Source: Prinia subflava
Lineage: Eukaryota; Chordata; Aves; Passeriformes; Cisticolidae
NCBI RefSeq assembly: GCF_021018805.1
Contig: NC_086250.1
Span: 66,785,322-66,849,321 of the forward strand
Reading direction: 5' to 3'
Length of the DNA stretch: 64,000 nt
How positions within the stretch are numbered: the stretch's first letter is position 1; each line of letters starts with the position of its first letter. Below the pieces are notes generated by a model. It did no database searches. It saw only the letters and a list, made by a program, of their open reading frames with translations, and was not told where the DNA came from. The position numbers and the translations under genes were made by a program. Positions 50,229 through 61,863 of the stretch are shown piece after piece.

Positions 50229-52036
50229 GTAGGTTCTGTGTGTGCTCCGCACACAAAGGCGCTGGCGCGGAGGGACGGGATATCCCAGCCGGGGGGGCTG
50301 AGGGACGGCGGCTCCCGGGGAGGAGAGGCGGGAGCTGCGGGTCCCGGCTGGGGGGGCACCCGCGCCTTCCTTCGTGAAGGGAAACACGGGGAGTTCGTCG
50401 TGGCTCTGCATAAATGAAAGGGGGAGCAAGCAGGAGGGTGCCCGGGGGTGTGAGGGGCTGCGGCGGTGCTGCCGGTCCCGCCGCCCCGCTGGGTATCCCC
50501 GGCTCGCCGGGGCCGTGGAGCCGGTGGGTGTTCGGCGTGTCCGTGGGGTGTTCGGCGTGCTCTTGTGGGCAGCTTTGATCCTTGGGTGACTCTTGCAGTC
50601 GAGGGAGCACCCCCAGAAAACCGCGGGATCCGTAGGTGCAGGCTGGCAGGACTGGGGGAATGGGTGGTGGTGGACGGGAAGAGGAGCTGGAAAAGGAAAT
50701 AAAAATGATAAATATTTTATTTCCTATACGTGGTGCTCTATAAAATGAGCGTTCAGAGCCCCTGAACTTCTGGTGTGGGCAGTGAATGTCTTCTTACAGA
50801 TCTTAAAAACAAGTAGAAGCTGGGAGCGGGACAAGCCTCGAGGAGCTGCTTCTCCTGTGCTCCTGCCTGGGTCTGTCAGACCCTCCCTCAAAGAGCCCGG
50901 GAATTCGGATGTCCAGGGTTTGCTGTGCTTTGGGTTCAAAGGCTGCGAAGCTGCCAGGGAGACTGCACAGAGAAACGCGTTGAGGGGGTGCATATGGGCA
51001 AGGGGTGCAGTACGGGAGCTCTGTGTGCCTGAACTACTTGTTTGCTTCAGCCATTGAATTTTTTTCATAGCTTAATGAGTTCTGGCATAAATCGATACTG
51101 TGCAAATGCGGTGTACGGCCGTGGCTGGCATTGGAGCAGAGTCTGGCCCTGTAAGCCCAGGGCATGCTTGTGGCGAACTCGAGAGAACAGCAGAAACATG
51201 GGAACTTGTGGGATTTCGTTGAGAATTCACATGGTCAAACAAAAATGTAACAAAAGGAGGAAAAGATGCTTCTGTGTGAGCATAGTGTGGTCACAGGGTA
51301 TAGTTTGTGGTGGGAGTATTATTGAATAACTCTGGCAGTAGAGCTGCTCAGCGTTGTGGTACATCTGTGTGTGCTGAGTCCTGTAGCACCAGGCAGGACA
51401 TTCAACTTGCGTTGTCTTGGCAGAAGAGTGTGGAAGGATGTTGCTGAAAATAAGAATGATTGCTTGTGGATCTGGTAGGCAGTTTGGGAGGCATTGAAAC
51501 TGTCTTTAATTTCCTTGTGATATGAACAGGACACTGTTGCTTCATTGATGGATGTTTTCCTTTGGACAGACAGTGTGTGCTGTGAATGTGATGGCTGCTT
51601 ATTTGGTGTTAGCGATATTTGCTTAGGGACAATAAACAATTGTTTGCTGGGCTTTATTATAAAAAAACCAGAAATTCCCCATATCTCCTGAAACAAAGCC
51701 TTTTTTGTCTTAATGCAACTGTGGTCCAATTTCATGCTTGGTGTAGTTCCTCTGATGATGGTGGAGTTTTGCCAGGGATGATTTTGGCAGGTGAAATGTC
51801 ACTTCTGTCCCTAATGCTCAAGAGTGGTGTCACTGTATTGTCTCCAGCACTTGAGTATTGTCAGTTAGAATGGCATGCTGATGCTTCCCAAAAGTTAGAA
51901 GTGAGAGAATCATCTCATCATATCCTCACGATACTTTCCCACTTATTTTCTCCTTTCTGCTTCAGATCTCATATCCCTAAATTTATTCTCTTCTTTCTTT
52001 TTCAGTCTTAGCATCTTTTTCTCTCTTCAAAATTAG
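50229..52036 (+). other. Putative intron 1
   Basis: This follows the first-exon donor and ends at a pyrimidine-rich acceptor region. The GC-rich shoulder of the island covers its first ~430 bases. Beyond that it has no recognised repeat or gene, and open frames on both strands are unsupported. Confidence 0.4.
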
Positions 52037-52121
52037 GAAGTTTCTCTGAAGTCCAGTTCACCTCCAAGCATTTAAAGGTTTTGGGACTGTGTTGAACCCT
52101 GCACCACCCCTGCTCGGCTGG
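52037..52121 (+). other. Candidate second 5'UTR exon
   Basis: An acceptor with a clear pyrimidine tract (TTTTTCTCTCTTC) ends in AAAATTAG at 52,036. Eighty-five bases later a strong donor reads CTGG then GTAAGTGAG. The interval has no ATG and is interrupted in all but one frame, so it would be untranslated. An alternative acceptor (GAAGTCCAG) lies about 20 bases inside. The position, 1.8 kb downstream of the CpG-island donor, fits a 5'UTR cassette exon. Splice-like pairs also arise by chance, so confidence is moderate. Confidence 0.35.
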
Positions 52122-52774
52122 GTAAGTGAGGAGCTGTGTGGCAGCTGCAGTTGGGGGATTTTTCTCGCACGAGCTCTCCTTCACAATCTGATTTGTGTGG
52201 TGGCTCTGGTCAGTGCATTTGCTGAAGGGGCAGATTGTTTGTCACAGTCACACAGTGGAACAGCCTGGCTTGGGAGAGTGATAGACTGGGCTGGAGGTGG
52301 GGGAGTCTTTCAGTTTTTACGCGCTGCCCATACGCAGGACATTGAGAAACTGGTTTTGAGAACACTCCTTCATGACTTCAGTAAGGACAGGGAAATCACC
52401 TAAAAATTAGGGCAGAAGGAAAAATGGGGAAAGAGAGAAGCAAATAATCATGTTTGCTAGCTGTGGGAAGAAGAGTGGAACTGTTTAGCCAGTAATTGGC
52501 TCTAACAGAACTTTGGCTCTATCAAAGTTTCAAAGAAAATATTTTATTGAATAAAGCTATGTTATCTTTGTATGTGGTTAACAGTATTAAATACATGTGG
52601 CCAGCTCTTAATCTGTTCTGGGACTGTGGTAGTTGCAGACAGAGCCAGTTTCAATGCTCAGCTGCTGCTGAACAGTTTTGTATCTGACATCTCTGCACTG
52701 TACAACTTTGGATCTGTTTGCATCTCATAAGAACATAAAACAAGTGTGTCTGACACAGCTCAGGGCTGATACCG

Positions 52775-52841
52775 TTCTGACCCAGAATCAAGGAGCAAGA
52801 TGCATGCACAGGCATGGAAAATGCTTGGTTCTGGGTCAGAA
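52775..52841. repeat. Nested inverted repeat
   Basis: The 18-base arm at 52,775-52,792 (TTCTGACCCAGAATCAAG) is the reverse complement of 52,824-52,841 with one mismatch, around a 31-base loop. Each arm also contains its own small palindrome: TTCTG-ACC-CAGAA on the left and GGTTCTG-GGT-CAGAACC on the right (7 bp, three-base spacer). The loop includes the palindrome TGCATGCA. It could fold into a long hairpin or be paired binding sites for a dimeric factor. Confidence 0.8.
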
Positions 52842-52879
52842 CCAGCTTCTTCAGCTCAGTTACTAGTCTAAAGTTTATT

Positions 52880-52917
52880 CTGGTTTGGCCAGACCTGGCT
52901 GGTTTGGCCAGACCTGG
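52880..52917 (+). repeat. Tandem duplication of a 19-base unit
   Basis: The unit CTGGTTTGGCCAGACCTGG occurs twice in perfect head-to-tail copies. It lies 40 bases right of the nested inverted repeat. Such perfect copies suggest a recent local duplication. Confidence 0.9.
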
Positions 52918-55900
52918 CTTGTTTTGACTGTCAGTGAAGTATGGTTTGCAGCACAACATAATGTTGCAAAGAGCCTGCAACTCTTCTGTGTTTACTTAAA
53001 AGGCATGTGAGCCGGGGTTTTGATGTTTCATTTTGACACAAGACAGTGGAAGGATTCAGATGTGGAAAGAGAATTGTTCACATGCTAACCTGAACATAAA
53101 GCTGCAGATTTGATAGGAAACACATATTTTTAGAAGAAAGATAAATTACCTGTTTAGAACTACATTTATCAGTGATACTTCCACTTTCCATGTCTTGCAC
53201 GCTCTTGCCAGGCTTATCTCTTTGAATGCTTCATTTGTATTAATCCTTCTAAAACCATGCTGAAGGGGAATACCATGTGTTCCCATTGTGGGGAAGACAC
53301 CTTTCCTTTGCAGATGGGGAATAAAAGCACAGGCAAGAAAATGAATTGTGTCACCATACAGGAACTGTGTAGTGGTGGAAAAACTTGAGCTCATGTGTCC
53401 TGAGCTGTTGGTTGGTGTTGAAATCAAAGTACTGCCCCTGTCAGAAGGAGTGGGAGAAGAGGCACAGCCCAAAAGGCAGTGTGAAAACTGGTTGGGTTAC
53501 CTGGCTGTGAGGTACTCAGGGGTTGACTGCTCTTCCATCACTACCATGCTTTGTTAGACTGTGGAAAACAGAAGGATTTGTAGTGATAAGTACTTAAACA
53601 AAGAGACTCAGCATACACAGGAGAGAAGAAAAGAAAGGGATGTTTTTCTTCTCCTTTCTATACTTGTCTTCATATAGTATTGCTGTTTTTACAGATGGGT
53701 CTCTGGCAGAGTCTTTGGGGAGGTCCTTCATCTGTCCTACTGTACAGTTGTGTGTAGGAGACTTTGCAGAGCCAGGTGGGTCATGGCAAGACCAGAACTG
53801 CCTTTCTGTGACCCCAGCAGCTGGATGAGGTGGTTTGGGTGCAGACCCCCACCCTGAGACACCAGGCTTGTGTTTGTTTTTTTTTTTTTTTTAAGTGTTT
53901 TCTGGAGAGTTGGCTGCTCTTCACTGTGATATGCACAGACACTCACTTAGCTGCTCTTCTCACCTGGGTGCTTTTCATATTTGGGCTGGTGGTGTGAAGG
54001 GCTGTGGGTGTTGCATGACAGCAGGGAGTGACTTGTGGCAGTTCTCCTGTGGCAGAAATCTTACGGGGCTGTGTGAGCAGGGAGCACTGGTGCATGCAAA
54101 AAAAGGAAGGATGTGGCCTTTTCTTCCCTCTTCTGTGTAATTCGAAGCACTGAAGCTTACCTGCTGCCTCTGTGCTCTGTCACTTTGGGAAAACTGAGGT
54201 AATGCTTTTCCTTACAGTGCTGTGTTTGATGCTTGATGGTTATAATTGTGAAGTCAGTCCTGTTTGTAACTCTGGTTTCAAAACCGCTTTTGTGCTGACA
54301 GGCTAATTCTTGTGCTTAGGCCAGTGCTGTAAGTTTTGTGCAACGAAGGGTGGGACTCTCACAGGTGGGAGAGCAGTGTTTCCAAGCTGTGTCTATAAAA
54401 GAATAAGTTGCAAAGATTTTGGAGCATTTGTGGGCAGTGCTGTCTGCTGGTCTGTGTCACATTTTAGAACAACTTTCGAAATCAGTATTTTTTCCACTGG
54501 TTAATCTGGGTGTGTAGCTGAAAGGGCAGGTTTTGTGGTGACTTGGTGCAGTTTGCTTGTAGCATAACTCTAGTCTGTAGTGGAGTTTACTGAGTCTTTA
54601 GCAGGTCTTGAGCTTGCATAGCTGGGACAAAGATCCTAGTTTTATGATGTCAGCAGGGAGCACAAATGCAATAACCTTTGCCTTGTTTAGCTTTATTTAT
54701 CCTAGAAGAAAACTCCTGGATTTGCTTACATTTTTAAAATGTCTTTGACGACATGAAGGCAGAAGGTTGCCTTGTGTGCACATACATGCTCCTCATCAAG
54801 GAAGAAATAGTGCAGTCATTTAGAAACTGTGGGACAAATCCCTTTCATTTAGATGAGCTCAATTTCTTTATTTTTACATTTATACTGCAATTTTTGGCAG
54901 CATATGTGCTTTCAGGATGAACTGTAAAACCTCTGTGCTGTCCTTTAGCAAATCTCAGCCATTTCCATTTACAGCCTCTCTGTGTGAGCTGCATTAGAGT
55001 CCTGTAGAGAGCTTGTGATGATGAAGCATGAAAAGTGCTGCTGCTATGAGGGGTATTTTAATATCCTGGACAACAGTCTTGTTGCTTGTTGTGGTAGGAT
55101 GGATCTTATATTTTACCTCGTACTGGGGAGTTACTTACTTTTCTTGTGAGCTATAGAGCTGAAACCCAGGAATGCTTCTGAAGCAGAAACTGCCCTCATG
55201 TTTGGCTTCATTTGAAGCAGGTGCTCTGTGTAGTATGGTATATTTGAGACAGGAAGAAACTCAGTCTTGAAAGTGTTATTCTGTCGAGGGGAACTCACTT
55301 TGAGTTTCTTTTCCTTACTTGGTTATTTAGAGTTCTCCTGTGCTCCTTGAAAGCTGTCCAGTTCACCATGCTTGTGCCCACTGGTGCTAAGGTCAGCAGT
55401 GTCCGCCCTCAAGGGGAGACAAGCACTGCCCAGCAAAGGTATTTCAATAGTCATGGCATTTAGTGGGTTGATGAGAGGAGGATGATGATGGCAAATAATA
55501 GAACAATTCCTTTCATTCCTTGCCTGTGCAGTGAGTGGGCATTTGTCAGACCTCATGTACATACACAGGGTTTTTTTGTTCTGGTGCTAATAATAAATAG
55601 AGTTCACAGCTCCGAGCAGCCAGGACGTTGTGGCATGAAGTGGGTCAAGACCATTCGTGTGTGCATAACTGCATTGCTAATCTAGGCCAGTGCCTGTGCT
55701 GGATGCTTCTAAACAAGCTGAGAAGATTTCAGGGGAGCTGAGTTTGTGCTGTCAGCTGGGTGAAGTGCACCTCGAGCTGACTGGAGCACTTAAGGACAGA
55801 GCTCCGTGTGAATGGTCTGGAGTAGCTTTGGCTGTTAGAAGGACCACAGAGGTTCAGCTTTACTGTTTAGTACCTCTGAAGAGTGAGGAGTTTCAGTCAA

Positions 55901-58346
55901 AGTAAACTTTCTTCCTGGCAGGATGACTTGCTGAATAGCTCTCTGAACATGTGCACTGCTCTGCTGTTTCACTGAAACATGTCTGTGCTACCTCAGTGTC
56001 CTCTGAAGTGTCACTGGGGACAAAGTGACTTGCTGAATGTCGCATTGCATTGCTGCCATGTCCTACAGACTTGCTGCAGTGGTTGAGCTCCTTGGTGCCC
56101 TTCAAGGAAGAGTGAGTGCCTGGCCTCACCCTGGGATGCAGTTTGGGACTTGGCTGCTGGTAGAAGAAGAAAGCCAATTTTCATCTGAAGCCACTGGGAT
56201 TTATGGAGTTTATTTTTGGAGAGAATAAGGAGGAGGAGTTGGATGGGTTATGATTTCTTCTATGGTTGTACGCTTAAGGGGTTTTTTCATCCTAGAGGTT
56301 TTCAAGGTTACTTGTCCTTGAAGAAGATCTATGACATATAAGGCAAGCTGTAATACACTTGTTTAACTCTCATAATACCTGGCACATCACTGCTGCTTCC
56401 TGAAAACAATCTGTCAGACATTTACACACAAGTTTGGACATGGGAATGGAGGAAAGGATAGGGAAAGAGCCATGACAGTTTTTGGCGGTTTTCATTGTCT
56501 GGAAAGGTGATGTTTTGGTATCTAAAAGTAAACCAATCTTTTCTTCCAAGCCCCAAGTACATTTGAGGCCATCTCTGTCTAACATGCCGAAGCAAACAAG
56601 TTCTGGGGGCTGTACCCAGTGTGTTGAGGATGTGGGCAGTGGGCTTTGCCACATGAAGAGGTGACCTTGGAAGGTGAGCGTGGCTTGCCTTGGCACTGTC
56701 CCACCATTCTCCTGTGTCCTTTGTCACAGTGAGCAGTGCAGTGACACAGGGCCTGATCAGAAGTGCTCAGGCACAGGGAGTCTGGTGTGTTCTGGAAGGA
56801 AGCCCTGGCTGTGGAAGGGTTGTGCTGTGAGTGGTTTGTTACCACAGATGGCAACGGTGGGAGCTGGTGACTCTCCAAAGGCAGTGTCACTCTGCCCATT
56901 ACTCACTATTTATCTGTTTGTTCTTTCAAGTGCAGGAAGGCTGAGCAAGTCATAAACTTCTTACACAAAATATGAGCAAACATATTATTCCTTTCTCAGA
57001 AAATACCTTGAAAGCAAGTTTTAGAATTCAAGAAAATTAACGTCTCTAAAGAGCAGAAAGCATTTATCTCTTGGTGTGAAACTAAATCCTATTGAAAAGA
57101 TTTTAAAAATATATTTTTCTGAAATATAGCAGCTAGAAAGCTAGCCTTGAAGCTTTTCATGAAGCCCAGAGTTTGAGAATACCTGTACCTGTCAGTCTTA
57201 TGTGGAGGATTTAGTTTAAAAGGCCAAAGCAGTGCTACAGGTGCCATTGTATCAAAACTCTCTTTTGGGGAAGCTTCAATCTGAGTTCTTGGGCCTATCT
57301 TGCTTTGTCTGCAATTAACAACTGATTCATCCCTCATAAAGAGGGAGAGGTTAGAGGCATCACCTGGCCATGTTATATGCTACATCCTTTTCCTAATTGG
57401 GCAAAAGTGCTGTGCTTTCCACATTTCCTCTATAAATCTAACTTTCTGAGTGTGCAATGACTGGTTTGGTTTTGGTTTCTTGGTTGGGGCTTTTTTCAGT
57501 GTAGTATGTAAGCAAAATACCATAGATTTCCTTGCTGGAGGATTTGAGGACAAGTTAGCACATGAAGTTAGAAAATAAGTGTGCCAACTATTGTTTTGTT
57601 TTCCAGCCATCTGAGGGTCCTTCCCACTTATCACTGTTGTAAAGAGAGTCTCTGCCCTGAAGAACTTACAGTTTAAGTAAGGGAGAGAGTGTGTGAGTGG
57701 ATATTAGAGACATAAAGAGGTGAAGCATGTTGGTGTGGGGGTTGAAGTGGAAAAATTTTTCTTGCAATGAATACAGCTGCTTTGATGGAGAATTTTACTT
57801 AAACTTCCTCTGTTGCATTTTATATCTGTATAAAGCTGCTTCATTGCTTATGTTTATTGCACTTCAGGAAGAAATTTAGCACTGTAAGCTTCCCCAGAGG
57901 GTTCTATATAATTCAGCTAGTTAGGGCCTACTTTTTTTCTCTATAGAAGTACTAAAAAAGAATCTCCTCAAACTTGGCACCTATTTCCAGGTAACTAATA
58001 GGATTAACAGATCCAAGACAACGTGTTCCTTTAGCTAAATGTAATCCATTTGCCAGCTTCAGCCAAAAATATTGCAGGGAGGAGAAACACTGGTCTATAT
58101 AGAAAATCTGATTTTCAAAAAAAGCAGGGCTTAATACAAGTTAGACCAGTGGGGTTTTTTTCTAGAAAAGTTCCCAAACTGTGTCACTTTAATTGTGCAA
58201 TTTTAGAGCAGATGACTCTAAAACTGGGAGCCAAGTCAAAATGCAGTCGGGGTCAGTCAGGTCAGTGATACTGGGATACCTTTTTAAAGGAACTGGGAGA
58301 AGAACTTCAGGATGGGGAAGTATTTAAGTGCTGGGGGACTTTTTGT

Positions 58347-58398
58347 ATGCTGTGGCAGTGGATACCTAAGTATCCTGTGCCATATGGATACCTAAGTA
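58347..58398 (+). repeat. Short direct repeat
   Basis: The word TGGATACCTAAGTA occurs twice about 25 bases apart, at about 58,359 and 58,384. It is minor and probably incidental. Confidence 0.6.
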
Positions 58399-60571
58399 GC
58401 TAAATTTTCTGCTAAATTGTAATTCCTGTGTCTGTCTAGTCTGTTCCTAATCCACTGCCATGATTTCCTGTGGTAAGTAGTTCTTCCTTCTCCCAAAGCT
58501 GTCCCAAGGTTGCTGGCATGGGGTGACAGCTGCCAGGGAGGGGCTCTTATTTCTGTGGTGCTGAGGCTGAGGTGGGTTCAGTGTGTGATGTGCAACAGCT
58601 TTGCCCCAAAAGGATGCCCAGGTTTATACTGCTGTGCCAATTAAGATCTCAGTGTCTGGTGTACAAAATTCTTAATTACTGAAGCATCCTCATATCAGCT
58701 TTCAGTAAAGTTGTTTTCCAAAGCATTTTAGTTTTCATTCCCCACCACCGAGTTATGAAAGAAAAAGGGGACTGGTTACTGAAGGACAAGTGATGTCACC
58801 TGTTCTTCTGTCCTGTGGAATTTTTTTTGTATTGATGGAAGGCTTTGTTTTGATGCTTAATTCTTTTGACTGGCAGCATCTGGTGGCATACAGGGGAGTG
58901 CTGCATGTGTAATGCCTGTTCTGTGCACTGAAAGCAAGAGTTTAGAATGAGCTTTAAAGTAGAGGAGTGTGTGCTTTCAAAGACGTATTCCTTCCAAAAC
59001 TGAAATTGAAGTAATGAATCAAACTGGGCATGGCATGCATTGATAAAGTGGTTCTTTGTTAAATGATTGCTCTAAGGGATTGTTTCAACCCCTTCCTCTC
59101 GTTTTAGTATTGGAACTTAATCTCTTTATTGCAAGTAACATCAGCACTAGTAGAATTAAGAATTCAAGTTTGAGCCAATGGTGTTTATTGCTGTTTTTAT
59201 CTCCAATGAGGAAGAAGCCTCAGCTGATTTCCTGCTCAGGTTCAATGATTCACAAGGCTTAAGGTTCATCTTTATTTTATCTCCAGAATCTTGTTTGGTT
59301 TAGGTTTCCTGATAGGAAGCTGATTAATTGACTGGTAAAACAGGTATAGATGCAGTTATTTTATTTTGTAAGTGCAGATGTTTCGTGTGCAAGGAAGTTG
59401 GGCAAAGATTGGATTTAGAAAGGCCCAGATTACAGACACCAGTCAACAAAACATTGAATATCGCAAAAAACTTATTGCTGTAAAAGCAATGACTTAGAGA
59501 GCTCTTATTCCTCTGTATTCCCCCATGAAGAGGAGTGGAAAAAAATTCTGTGCTGTAATATACAGTCACTCAGATTCCTAAGATTAAATGTCTCTGTAAT
59601 CAATGCATTCTTTTAAATTTTTTTTTTTGGACTGTCATAGTTAGGATGCCATGAACTCAGCTCAGGGTAGCGTGGTTTGCAGCATGGGAGGTTTTTGAAA
59701 TGTACTGTAGGAAATGGTCTCCTTGAGAAGGAAAGGCCAGGGAGTTCCACAAGCCATTTAGAAAAATTACAACCATTCCAGTTTAATGTGGGTAAACTGG
59801 GTAATTTTTGCATAAAATTTGATAAAATAGTGTATTTGAAAAACTGTGTAAGGGTAAACACATCTTTCCATTATCTTTTTAAAGTACATCAATATTTATT
59901 ATTGTCCTTCTCTTACAGATTAAGAAACAAAGGCTGAATTGACTTGCCTAAAGCTATAACTAATTAATGCAAGGATAGAATGTGAACTTGGGACTTTGAA
60001 CCAAGAGAACAAACAAGATGAAACAGTGCAAATGGAAGCATAATGAAAAGATAATATAAACTTTATATTTCGAGCATAAATTCACTACCCCAATATAGAA
60101 GTCATCTTTCCATAAATGCCTTTAGGCAAGTAAGCAGCCTAAAAAGCTGTTTCTTACTGAAAAGAGAATCTGTTTAGACCAGATCATTTCTTTACTTGCC
60201 AATTTTGTGCATCTAACATTAACCCCATTAAGCTTGTTGCTTCTGAGAAAACCCCTGAAAACAAACTGGAATTTAAATTAAATTTTCAAATAATTTGAGT
60301 TCAAATAAAGAGAACCAGGCAAATTTACACTTCATCATGAAAAGCTGCAGCAAAATCATGCTCGAAATTTCCTTTACTTATCTCCTAGGTAGATGGTTGG
60401 TGTGAGTCAGCCAGAGCACTTGTACTAAATGTGGGAATGGAGCTGACTCAGAGACAAGTGATTGGCATCATTTTATGGGATGTCACCAACTGCAGCTTCA
60501 ATAAATGTCAGTTTTTCCTCTGTCTTGGTCAAATGTTAATTTTCATTGCAATTTTGAATGAACATAGCAGA

Positions 60572-60587
60572 TTTTTTTTTTTTTTTT
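60572..60587 (+). repeat. Poly(T) run
   Basis: Sixteen T in a row. It may serve only as low-complexity DNA; no exon with a convincing acceptor follows it. Confidence 0.85.
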
Positions 60588-61684
60588 GACTTGTGATAAG
60601 TTCCCTGGATCACAAGGACCACCCATGATCATTATTTTTTTAATGGAAAGGACAGTGGATCTGCAAAGCCCAATTCCTATTTCTCTAAATTGCATTCCAT
60701 TGAGGTGGTTGCACAGACACGGTCACTGCACCACTCCAGTGTTTGTGCATTTTGGAAGAACAGTGTAGTCCTCTAACAGGGTTTGGGATTTCTGTCCTTC
60801 TTTTCTGGACATGAATTTGGAAGAAATTTTGGAAAGAATTCATTGCAGTATCTATTCATTGCAGTGTTTTTGGGCAATGCCTTTGTGTCACTGGTAGACA
60901 TTGAGAGATAGGGAGTTTTTAATGGCATTTCTGTATAACTTTAAGCAATTTCAGACTTCTGTAATAATAAATTTTTCTAAAAATGCTAAATTAAAAGTAA
61001 ACCAAATATTTCCTAGTTTTCTGGGTTTTTAAACAGTCTTCTGTACTGCATGTTTGAATTGGTTCCTTTGCCTGAGCTGCCTTGTTTGTTCTGGTGTTTG
61101 TGATTCATTTGAATGTGCACCAGCCAGCACTTGAATAATGGAAAACCTAAAGTAAATAAGTGATAGTGCCTGCTAGAGAATCAAAAGCTTCTACAGTGAG
61201 CCGTGGTGCTGTTTAGAACAATTTAAATATCTTTCTGTAAACAAACTGTTGAATGAAGAGTGGTTGAATGGAAGCTGAAAAGCTTGAATCATTCAAGTTT
61301 GGGACATTGAAAGTCTAGACTAGATTTAAGTGTTACTACTTTGAAGTTCTTAAAAGGGACTATGGGGCATTCTGAGAAGGGCTTTCTTTACCTTTGCCAT
61401 CAGTTTATAATTTAGTCTAGGGTTTGGAGGATTAAATTTGGTTTAATCTCATTGCAGAGTTACAGTTTCCTACCATATATGGCAGTTTTTTAAAGGTTAG
61501 TAGGTTGGGGATTTTTTCCTTAAAGTGAAAGCTGCTTTAGATTTTAGATGCCAGTTCTGTAATTAACAACAGGAAGTTTAAATGACTGGAAGTGGTTCTT
61601 GAAAGTTTCTGAAATATTAATCATGTTCATTACATTGATGGTATGATAGAAGAGGTATGTGTATTTTAAACTGGAATAATTTTG

Positions 61685-61800
61685 GATTTTGGGGCTTTTT
61701 TTGTTTGGGGGGTTGTTTTGTTTTAGGTTGGGTTTTTTGGGGTTTGGTTTTATTTTGTGGGAGTTTTGTGTGTGTGTTTGGTTTTGGTTTTTTTTTTCCT
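61685..61800 (+). repeat. G/T-rich low-complexity tract abutting candidate exon
   Basis: About 115 bases are almost all G and T, with G4-G6 runs, GTTTT repeats, (TG)n and a terminal T run. It resembles the tracts at 8.77 kb and, inverted, at 13.5 kb. Its T-rich end lies just before the acceptor of the exon at 61,815, where it may act as a pyrimidine tract. Confidence 0.85.
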
Positions 61801-61814
61801 TAAACGTGCCCCAG

Positions 61815-61863
61815 AAACCAGAACTGTCTTACAGGACACCTACTTTCAGAAAGAATGAAGCAG
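61815..61863 (+). CDS. Candidate coding exon of the plus-strand gene, product unknown
   Basis: The acceptor (T run, then GTGCCCCAG) and the donor (GCAG followed by GTAAGTA, the ideal consensus) enclose 49 bases. In frame 1 it is open and encodes KPELSYRTPTFRKNEA plus one base; frame 2 is also open, while frame 3 has TGA near the end. If frame 1 is used, the leftover G joins the next candidate exon (63,877) to form a Val codon with no stop. The residues are hydrophilic with several Ser/Thr and Lys/Arg, typical of a cytoplasmic linker. I do not recognise the protein. No in-frame ATG is present, so the start codon would be in an upstream exon that I did not find, or further downstream. It might also be a non-coding exon or an exonised repeat edge. 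Confidence 0.45.

Larger units (their letters stand above)
49790..50660 (+). promoter_or_regulatory. CpG-island promoter
   Basis: GC content and CpG frequency jump sharply, with dense CG dinucleotides through about 50,350 and a declining shoulder to about 50,660. This is the only such block in the window. GC boxes are present and there is no clear TATA box, as in broad CpG-island promoters. Open frames of up to 266 codons on either strand here (Pro-, Arg-, Gly- and Ala-rich) are a by-product of GC richness. I assign plus-strand transcription because a good donor lies at 50,229, a strand composition skew begins downstream, and exon candidates lie to the right. A bidirectional promoter with a minus-strand transcript cannot be excluded. 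Confidence 0.9.
52122..61684. other. Putative intron with T/G-rich plus strand
   Basis: I see no firm coding exon and no CR1 in about 9.5 kb, which makes this region unusually poor in recognisable repeats. The plus strand is richer in T than A and in G than C over most of it; in 55,081-55,140 the counts are T 26, A 10, G 16, C 8. This is the skew of transcribed vertebrate DNA. Homopolymer T runs occur at 53,878-53,893 and 60,572-60,587. Short frames present lack support. Confidence 0.5.

Noticed and set aside
49810..50610. 266-codon minus-strand open frame and several overlapping plus-strand frames in the CpG island
   Set aside because: They are Pro/Arg/Gly/Ala-rich on both strands at once, a known by-product of few AT-rich stop codons in GC-rich DNA. 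No domain is recognisable.
56550..56672. Possible exon with ATG at 56,584 (MPKQTSSGGCTQCVEDVG) ending at GAAGAG/GTGACC
   Set aside because: Its phase would lead to a stop when joined to the 61,815 and 63,877 candidates, and the donor is poor.
58435..58468. Mini-exon with ATG ahead of GTAAGTAG
   Set aside because: It would end in phase 1 and give a stop in the next candidate exon. No other support.
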